Position numbers and translations under genes: made by a program. Source: Acidobacteriota bacterium (GTDB taxonomy: Bacteria > Acidobacteriota > Thermoanaerobaculia > UBA5066). Taken from it: a stretch of 12,017 nucleotides of DNA. The stretch spans positions 1-12,017 of the forward strand of contig JAEUQS010000747.1 in NCBI GenBank assembly GCA_016789625.1, given 5' to 3'. This document shows positions 6,627 through 12,017 of this stretch, piece after piece; position 1 is the stretch's first letter, and the number at the start of each line of letters is the position of its first letter. The notes below the pieces were generated by a model that worked only from the letters and a program-made list of their open reading frames with translations, was not told where the DNA came from and ran no database searches.

Positions 6627-8555
6627 CTATTTGTAGTACCCGGAGACGTCGACGAGGACATCGACGGTGCCTGTGGGTTGGGTGCTCTCGACCCGGATCG
6701 CCCCGTTCTCGCCGAGGGTGAGCTGGGCGCACGTGGCGCGGGTTTCGCCGGGCCGGAAGGCGTTGACGAAGGTCGGGGGGGCGGGAATGCCCTCGGCCGC
6801 GACGCGCAGATGGCCCGATGAAGTGGCCGACAGCACCGTGACGTTCACGGCTACGGCGCGCGCGTCTGCTGGAACACCGCACGTGCCTTGCGCGGCGATG
6901 GGAAACCGGCGAGACCTGCCGGCCTGGAGGGACGGTCCCCCCGCTGGATCCGCTGGGAGCCGCGTGTCCACGACGCGGCAGGGGGCGAGGGTGTAGAAAC
7001 CGAGCGCCCCGGCGCAACCCGCGGCGTCGATGAACGTCTGGGCCGTGCCCTGCACCTCACAGACGCCATCGGCCACGTTCACGTGGAGCCGCGTGGCACC
7101 CGTCGCTGCAGCGAGATATCGGAGCGTCGGTGTGCCCTGGCCGCTCTGGATCGTTCCGTTCTCAATGGTCCAGACGTAGGAGGATCCCGGCGATCCGCCG
7201 CGGACGGTCGCGAACGCTTCCCCAGCCGGACAGACGCTCGTCGTGGCGGAAACACCGAATCCGGAGGCGCAGGGCGGATCGACGCGCAGGACGAGGAAGT
7301 CCTGATTGTAGAAGTCCTCGAAGACGCCGCCCGCGACGACGACACGACCGTCAGGCGAGACCGACGCTCCGGTCGGGAGGTCCTTCGTGGCGTCCGGATA
7401 CAGGGACGTCAGGACGCCGGTTCCGTCCGGGCCATAGGACGGGTCCGCTACACCGTTGCCGGAGTAGCGTGCGAGGAACGTGTGTCCGACGGGACCTCGA
7501 TACGTGGTTCCCACCACGACGAGGCGGCCCGATATCGTCAGGAGCGAAATGACGTTGTCGACCGACGCCGTCGACAGACTTCGCTGCACCCAGCCTCCCT
7601 GTCCGAAGGTCGTGTCGAGAGCACCGGAGGCCGTGAGGCGGGCCATCGCGAAATCCTGGTCGGCCGTGATCGGAGCCGCGACGGAGCCCCCGAAAACGAT
7701 GCGCTCGCCGGATTGGAGCGCTCCCGTGGTGAACCCGCTGCTGACTCCCATGGGAATGCTCAGCGTCGCGTAGCCGCCGGACCCGAACGACCCGTCCAGA
7801 CTGCCGTTGGATTCCAGACGGACGGCCAGGAACTTCGAGGAGCCATTGGTGTCCGCGTCCCCCACGACGACGATCCTGAGATCGGACTGTACGAGCACCT
7901 GGGTGGCAGCGTCGCGCACACCGGGACCGGTTCTGAGGATGACTCCTCCGGCCGTGCCGAACGAAGAGTCCGGCGAGCCGTCGGGCAACCGGCGGACGAC
8001 GAAGATGCCCCAGGGCTCCCCCTCGATGTTGCCCACCACGATCACCCGTCCGTCGGCCTGCAGCGCGATCGCCCTCGGATACATCGCTGACGGCGAAGCG
8101 GGTGGGGCCGACAACAGCACGTAGCCGTTCGTCCCGAAGGAACGATCCAGGCTGCCGTCCGGGTCGAAGCGAGCGAGCAGGGGTCCCACGCCCTCCGAGG
8201 TTGCGATGAGCAGGATCTTCCCGCTGGGAAGGATGGCGAGGCCTCGGGCGATGTCGAAGGCACCGATGGAGACGATCGAAATGCCGGCCACACCGAACGT
8301 CGCGTCCGGTTGACCCGACTGTGTGAACCGCATGAGCACGAGATCCGACGGAGCACCGGAGCCCTGGGTCTGGCCGGCGGCGACGATCCGTCCGTCAGTC
8401 TGATGCGCGACGGCCATGAAGGCTCCGCTTCCCACCGGTGACCAACCGATCCGTACTTTGCCGCCGATTCCGAATGACGGATCCAGCGCGCCGTCCGCCT
8501 TCAGGAGCGACGGCAGGAGGAGTAGCGAGATTGCGAACAGGGACTTCTTCGGCAT
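6627..8555 (-). CDS. Propeller paralog C: secreted delta-60 (DUF5122) seven-repeat protein with PKD-like and VSGYYK domains
   Basis: This is a 642-residue protein starting at ATG 8555-8553, with GAGGAG (plus 8562-8567) 6 nt upstream. The open frame extends upstream to 9113, but that part is a shadow of paralog D. The signal peptide is MPKKSLFAISLLLLPSLLKA with cleavage before D21. Seven delta-60 units cover residues 21-431, with motifs DGALDPSFG, SGQPDATFG, DGSLDRSFG, DGSPDSSFG, NGSLDGSFG, SGALDTTFG and NGVADPSYG. The last blade closes with DFLVLRVDPPC. The PKD/Ig-like domain is at 432-518 and the C-terminal domain at 519-642 (APCRVVDTR, CGVPADARAVAVNVTVL, GTVDVLVDVSGYYK). The six shared cysteines are present, plus one more in ATCAQL. 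It starts 17 nt after the stop of paralog D, so the two are almost certainly co-transcribed. Its tail shares a 37-bp exact match with D, which marks them as the closest pair. The fold is clear; the ligand is unknown. Confidence 0.9.
   Translation of the reverse strand: MPKKSLFAISLLLLPSLLKADGALDPSFGIGGKVRIGWSPVGSGAFMAVAHQTDGRIVAAGQTQGSGAPSDLVLMRFTQSGQPDATFGVAGISIVSIGAFDIARGLAILPSGKILLIATSEGVGPLLARFDPDGSLDRSFGTNGYVLLSAPPASPSAMYPRAIALQADGRVIVVGNIEGEPWGIFVVRRLPDGSPDSSFGTAGGVILRTGPGVRDAATQVLVQSDLRIVVVGDADTNGSSKFLAVRLESNGSLDGSFGSGGYATLSIPMGVSSGFTTGALQSGERIVFGGSVAAPITADQDFAMARLTASGALDTTFGQGGWVQRSLSTASVDNVISLLTISGRLVVVGTTYRGPVGHTFLARYSGNGVADPSYGPDGTGVLTSLYPDATKDLPTGASVSPDGRVVVAGGVFEDFYNQDFLVLRVDPPCASGFGVSATTSVCPAGEAFATVRGGSPGSSYVWTIENGTIQSGQGTPTLRYLAAATGATRLHVNVADGVCEVQGTAQTFIDAAGCAGALGFYTLAPCRVVDTRLPADPAGGPSLQAGRSRRFPIAAQGTCGVPADARAVAVNVTVLSATSSGHLRVAAEGIPAPPTFVNAFRPGETRATCAQLTLGENGAIRVESTQPTGTVDVLVDVSGYYK
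6682..6718 (-). repeat. 37-bp exact repeat, copy in paralog C
   Basis: This stretch is identical to 8628-8664 in paralog D and encodes the LGENGAIRVEST part of the C-terminal domain. Flanking bases differ on both sides. Exact identity over 37 bp, including third codon positions, in otherwise diverged genes suggests recent duplication or gene conversion. Confidence 0.8.
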
Positions 8556-8572
8556 TCTGAACTCCTCGGCTG

Positions 8573-10435
8573 TCACTTGTAATAGCCGGAGACGTCGACG
8601 AGAACGTCGGCGCTTCCCGTGTGCTGCGTGCTCTCGACCCGGATCGCCCCGTTCTCGCCGAGGGAGAGCTGCGCGAACGCGGCCCGCGCGTCGCCGGGGC
8701 GGTATGCGTTCACGGACGTCGGGGGCGCCGGAATGCCCTCTGCGAAGGCGCTCAGGCTTCCCGACGTCGACGCGTTCAGCACCGTGACGTTCGCCGCCAC
8801 GGCTCGTGCGTCGGCCGGCACTCCGCAGATTCCCGCGAGGGGAAAGCGGCGAGAGCCTCGGGCCGGAAGGGAAGGACCCGCAGACGGGCCGTCGGGGAGG
8901 CGCGTGTCCACGGCACGACAGGGGGCCAGGGTGTGAAAGCCGAGAGCCGCCGTGCAGCCCGACACATCGACGAACGTCGACGCGCTTCCGTTCGCCTCGC
9001 AGGCTCCGCTCGACACCGTGGCGGAGACCGAGGTCGTGCCGACGGGGCCGGCGCTGTAGCGAATCGTGGGCGTTCCCTGGCCCGACAGGATCGTCCCGTT
9101 CTGGATCGTCCACGCGTACGTGGCACCGGGAACGGTGCCGATCACGGTCGCGCTCGCATCGCCGCTGGGGCAGGTGCTGGGGGTCGCGAGCACCTGGAAG
9201 TCGTTGACGCAGGGGGCGTCCGTCCGGATCAGCGCGAAGTCGAACATCGAGAACTCCCGGAGCAGACCCGCGACGACGAGCCGTCCGTCGGGAGACACCG
9301 AGGCCTGGGCGGGGATTTCGTCTGTCGTGGCGCTGAACGTCACGGAGAAGAGACCGTTCAGTCCGTAGGACGTGTCGAGGACGCCGTCGAGAGAGTACCG
9401 GGCGAGGAGGATGTCGTTGCCGCCTGGTACCGAGGTGTTCCCGACGACCGTGAGCCGGCTTCCGATGCGGACCACGTCCACGGCGTTCTGATTCAGCGTG
9501 ACTGCGGTTCTCACCCGTCCCGTCCCGGCTCCGCCGAACGCGGGGTCGAGCGTGCCGCCGGGTGTGAGACGGGCCAATACGAAGTCCCTGTCGCCGGTCA
9601 CCGCGTCGATCGTCGTCCCCGCAAGGACGATGCTTCCGTCAGCGAGGAGCGCGATTCCGGAAAGACTGTCGCTGCCCCCCTCGAAGTCCACGGTGGCCGA
9701 GCCACCGACGCCGAACGCCGTGTCCGGAGTGCCGTTCGCTTCGAAGCGGCGCACCCGGAAGTCGTCGGTGCCGCTCGCGCTCGACGACCCTCCGAACAGC
9801 AGCTTGCCGTCGGGCTGGATCGTGACGCCCGCGCCTCCCGGTCCCAGGTTCAGGATTCCCGCCACGCCGAACGATGGGTCCGGTGCACCGCTCGGAAGGC
9901 GCATCGCGACCACAGCATCAGCGCCCTTTCGACCCATGACGATCAGCCGTCCGTCGGACTGAAACGCGAGGCGCCCGCCCAGCTCGTCCAACTCGTCCAG
10001 CTGGATCCTTCCGTTCGTGCCGTAGGACGTGTCGAGGGTGCCGTCCGTTTCTGACGTAGTCGGGAAACGACCACGTGCTGGCCAATACGAGGATCTTGCC
10101 GTCGGGCTGGAGCGCGATCGCGTGACCGTAGTCGATCTCCCCGAAGGAGCCCCTCGCGAACCCTTGCAGACCAAACGTCGCGTCGGGAGCTCCCGAGCTG
10201 GTGAAGCGGAGGAGGGCCACATCGGGTGGGAAGCCCGGTCCGCCGTGCGTTCGACCCACGATGACGACCTTGCCGTCGCGTTGGTGGGCGACGTCCGAGA
10301 AGTAGGCCCACTCGCCGAGCGGGAGGGCAGCTCGCACCTTACCGCCCGCGCCGAAGGAAGCGTCCAGCCCGCCGTCCGCAAGGGAAGGAGCCGCCGCGAA
10401 GAGAAGACAGAAGCAACGATCGGGGATCGGTTCAT
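8573..10435 (-). pseudogene. Propeller paralog D: delta-60 (DUF5122) protein with two frame-compensating frameshifts
   Basis: From ATG 10435-10433 (AAGAGG 4 nt upstream) the frame runs 620 codons to TGA at 8575-8573, but codons 9 to about 127 are not the ancestral frame. After MNRSPIVA the expected signal peptide continues one frame away (FCLLFAAAPSLADGGLDASFG), shifting near 10412 and consistent with a 1-nt deletion. That second frame carries blades 1-2 (HQRDGKVVIVG, LLRFTSSGAPDATFG, QPDGKILVLAS) up to FPDYV. Near 10052 the frame shifts back, just where a VARY-like motif of about 11 nt is missing, and blade 3 resumes with ETDGTLDTSYG. Read as written, residues 9-127 are a Ser/Arg-rich out-of-frame peptide with no hydrophobic signal. 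The rest is normal: blades 3-7, PKD-like domain 412-498, C-terminal domain 499-620 ending VLVDVSGYYK. Reconstructed, it again has seven units. It is probably a pseudogene or phase-shifted gene; assembly error at both sites is the alternative. Confidence 0.75.
8628..8664 (-). repeat. 37-bp exact repeat, copy in paralog D
   Basis: This is the partner of 6682-6718. It lies at the same place in the C-terminal domain, so this is an allelic-type match between paralogs and not a mobile repeat. Confidence 0.8.
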
Positions 10436-10445
10436 GGGGCCTCTT

Positions 10446-10462
10446 GCGGCAGGTCTTGCCGC
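10446..10462. other. Hairpin just before the ribosome binding site of paralog D
   Basis: The sequence gcggca-ggtct-tgccgc is a perfect 6-bp GC-rich stem with a 5-nt loop. On the transcribed strand it lies directly 5' of the AAGAGG site of paralog D. It could reduce initiation or protect an RNA end. There is no T-tract, so it is not a standard intrinsic terminator. Confidence 0.4.
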
Positions 10463-10474
10463 CGCGAGCCTGTA

Positions 10475-10490
10475 CGATCTTTTCAGATCG
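10475..10490. other. Hairpin with GAAA loop downstream of hrpB
   Basis: On the minus strand CGATCT-GAAA-AGATCG forms a perfect 6-bp stem closed by a stable GAAA tetraloop, 29 nt after the hrpB stop codon. It lacks a following U-tract, so at most it is a weak or RNase-blocking 3' end. It marks the likely boundary between the hrpB transcript and the propeller genes. Confidence 0.4.
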
Positions 10491-10518
10491 AGCGGTGCGC
10501 CGTCGCGAGTGTATCCAA

Positions 10519-12017
10519 TCAGCCGCCCGTTGTGGGCCTGCGGGTCGCGCGATGTGTCGGTGGTGCGTTCCAGGGATCCTCGGGCCACGGGTGCTTCGGG
10601 TAGCGCCCTCGCAGCTCCTTGCGAACCTCGTGGTACGTCGTCGACCAGAAGCTGCGCAGATCGCGCGTCACCTGGACTGGGCGCCGCGCGGGCGACAGCA
10701 GATGCAGGATCACCGGCACGCGGCCTCGCGCAAGGCGCGGGGTTTCCGCGAGCCCGAAGAGCTCTTGCAGCTTCACGGCGAGGACCGGACCGTCTGGCGT
10801 GTAGTCGACGGCATGCGACCGGCCCGAGGGCACCGCAATCGCCTCCGGAGCCTCGGCCGAGAGCAGACGCCGTTCCTCCCAGTTGAGGCTCTCGAGCAGC
10901 AGCTCGTCGAGCCGCGATTTTCCCAGCTCGTCGAGGCGGCGCTTTCCGCGCGCGGCCTCCCGCAGCAACGTTTCGCGGGAGACCTCCGTGAACGAGACCT
11001 CCGGCAGCGCGCGCGCCAGGAACGCAAGACGCGCCTCGAGCCGCTCCAGCTCCGCGAGGTTGGTGAAATCCCTGAGGCCCCGTTCGAGAGCGGCCTTCGC
11101 GAGGAGCTCGGCGGCGGCCTCGTTGGCCGGTGCCGGAACGGGGCGTTCGTCGAGGGTGAGCGCTCCGAACACGAGCCGCTTCTCCGCGCGCACCGAGAGC
11201 GATTCGGAATCCCAGAAGACGGCGACCTCCTCGCGCGTCAACGGGAGATCCGCGATCGCGAGGGGAGCGAAGAGGGTGACACGCTCGGGCGAGGTCTCGC
11301 CGCCCGCGGTGTCGAGGACGAGGATCAGAGGCGCGCCCGCTTCGTGCTCGGTACGGAACGCGAGCCGGCGGCCCCCCTCGAGCACAGCCTCGCCCCGCGA
11401 GGCATCGACCCGCGCGACGCGATCGGGGAAGCCTGCGAGGAGCACGGGACGTGCTTCAGCCCTGGCAGCGCGGGTGCCCGGGAGCTGCCTCGAGAGCCGG
11501 TCCCTCAGCCGGAAGACCCTGAGCAGCGCGCCGCGATCGAACTCCGGGGCGGAGCCCTTTCCCGCTTCGCGCACTTCGACGGCGCGATCCTCGACGTTCA
11601 CGGCGGGCTCGGGTCCGGTCCCGAACGTCCGCCGTTTGACGTCGCGCTCCTCCACGAGCGCCGCGAGGAGCGCGCCCTCGGTTCCGCGGCCCTGCTCCGC
11701 CGCGGAAAGGACCGTCGCGGCGAGGCGCGGCGAGACCGGCATCCGCGCGATCGCGCGGCCCTTCTCCGTGAGGGCCCAGCCCGTCTCCGCGAGCGCGCCC
11801 ATGCGCCGGAGAAGCGCCGACGCCGCGGAGAGCGCCGCGGACCCCGGCGCCTCGAACCAGGGAAAGAGCGCGGGATCGCGGCCCGACCAGAGGAGCACGT
11901 CGAGGAGCGCCGGGGTCGCGTCGGTGCGGAGGATCTCCGGCTCCTCGAAGTCCACGACGCCGCGTTCCTCCTCGCGCGTGTGGAGCCGGTAGCAGACTCC
12001 GGGACCGAGGCGCCCCG
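10519..12017 (-). CDS. hrpB: ATP-dependent helicase HrpB, C-terminal 498 residues (5' end beyond window)
   Basis: The frame is open from the window edge to TGA at 10521-10519, giving the last 498 residues of a protein that is usually about 800-850 long. The missing part would hold the RecA-like domain 1 and most of domain 2. The first visible residues, GRLGPGVCYRLHTREEE, are the segment right after DEAH-helicase motif VI (QRxGRxGR). FEEPEILRTDATPALLDVLLWSGRDP and the following helices are the helicase-associated region. The last 130 residues are the HrpB-specific C-terminal domain (PF08482): LDELLLESLNWEERRLL, VDYTPDGPVLAVKLQELFGL, PVILHLLSPARRPVQVTRDL, FWSTTYHEVRKELRGRYPKH and PWPEDPWNAPPTHRA. 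HrpB is a cytosolic DExH RNA helicase-like protein with no clear essential role. It is a conserved neighbour and not an obvious part of the secreted-protein system. The frame from about 10588 downward overlapping paralog D's ORF is a shadow of this tail. Confidence 0.93.
   Translation of the reverse strand, partial: GRLGPGVCYRLHTREEERGVVDFEEPEILRTDATPALLDVLLWSGRDPALFPWFEAPGSAALSAASALLRRMGALAETGWALTEKGRAIARMPVSPRLAATVLSAAEQGRGTEGALLAALVEERDVKRRTFGTGPEPAVNVEDRAVEVREAGKGSAPEFDRGALLRVFRLRDRLSRQLPGTRAARAEARPVLLAGFPDRVARVDASRGEAVLEGGRRLAFRTEHEAGAPLILVLDTAGGETSPERVTLFAPLAIADLPLTREEVAVFWDSESLSVRAEKRLVFGALTLDERPVPAPANEAAAELLAKAALERGLRDFTNLAELERLEARLAFLARALPEVSFTEVSRETLLREAARGKRRLDELGKSRLDELLLESLNWEERRLLSAEAPEAIAVPSGRSHAVDYTPDGPVLAVKLQELFGLAETPRLARGRVPVILHLLSPARRPVQVTRDLRSFWSTTYHEVRKELRGRYPKHPWPEDPWNAPPTHRATRRPTTGG

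Noticed and set aside
6391..7017. Minus-strand 208-codon frame across the scar region
   Set aside because: Most of it is out of frame within the tail of paralog C; the rest joins the relict pieces by chance. It is better described as two pseudogene fragments.
8556..9113. N-terminal extension of paralog C to 828 residues
   Set aside because: It lies over the tail of paralog D in another frame; ATG 8555 has a good ribosome site and signal peptide.
8621..10054. Plus-strand open frame (477 codons) opposite paralog D
   Set aside because: It is an Arg-rich antisense shadow; the opposite strand has seven delta-60 motifs.
2398..10435. Repeated short motifs every 170-200 bp, superficially like a CRISPR or satellite array
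   Set aside because: The periodicity is the protein-level delta-60 repeat; the DNA units are diverged, in frame and without constant repeat or spacer lengths.
10883..11992. Plus-strand Ser/Arg-rich open frame opposite hrpB
   Set aside because: Its low-complexity composition is typical of the complement of a GC-rich coding sequence; HrpB motifs on the minus strand are unambiguous.

Overview
The window is GC-rich bacterial DNA, and every gene I can support lies on the minus strand, so transcription runs from high to low coordinates. Tandem secreted delta-60 (DUF5122) beta-propeller proteins, each ending in a PCRxxDTR...VSGYYK tail domain, suggest a soil or environmental bacterium of the Acidobacteriota type. 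That placement is inferred from gene content and composition; no rRNA or marker gene is present.

Layout in transcription order. (1) 12017-10519: the 3' 60 percent of hrpB, an ATP-dependent helicase, cut by the window edge. (2) 10518-10436: a short spacer with two perfect hairpins. (3) 10435-8573: propeller paralog D, which has two frameshifts that together restore the frame. (4) 8555-6627: paralog C, intact. (5) 6626-6340: a scar region holding a decayed copy of the hrpB 3' end, then a decayed copy of the propeller-protein 3' end, then the leader of the next gene. (6) 6339-4381: paralog B, intact. (7) 4314-2398: paralog A, whose only sensible start is the rare codon ATC. (8) 2401-479: a secreted DUF885 zinc-metallohydrolase-like protein, whose GTG start overlaps the stop of paralog A by four bases (GTGA). 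(9) 458-1: the N-terminal part of a cytosolic protein, tentatively of the COG1915/TIGR00300 family.

The core of the window is a four-copy tandem family. Each copy has a signal peptide, exactly seven delta-60 units (predicted seven-bladed propeller), a cysteine-bearing PKD/Ig-like domain of about 87 residues, and a C-terminal domain of about 120 residues ending at the stop codon in VSGYYK or VSGYFK. Six cysteines are conserved in the same places in all four. Tight spacing (17 nt D-C, 66 nt B-A, 4-nt overlap A-DUF885, 20 nt to the last gene) suggests that B-A-DUF885-COG1915-like, and perhaps D-C as well, are co-transcribed. The scar between C and B suggests that the array grew by duplication of a block carrying the hrpB 3' end plus a propeller gene. 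I see no CRISPR array, transposase, tRNA or phage gene. The role of the propeller proteins is unknown; an extracellular binding or surface role is inference only.
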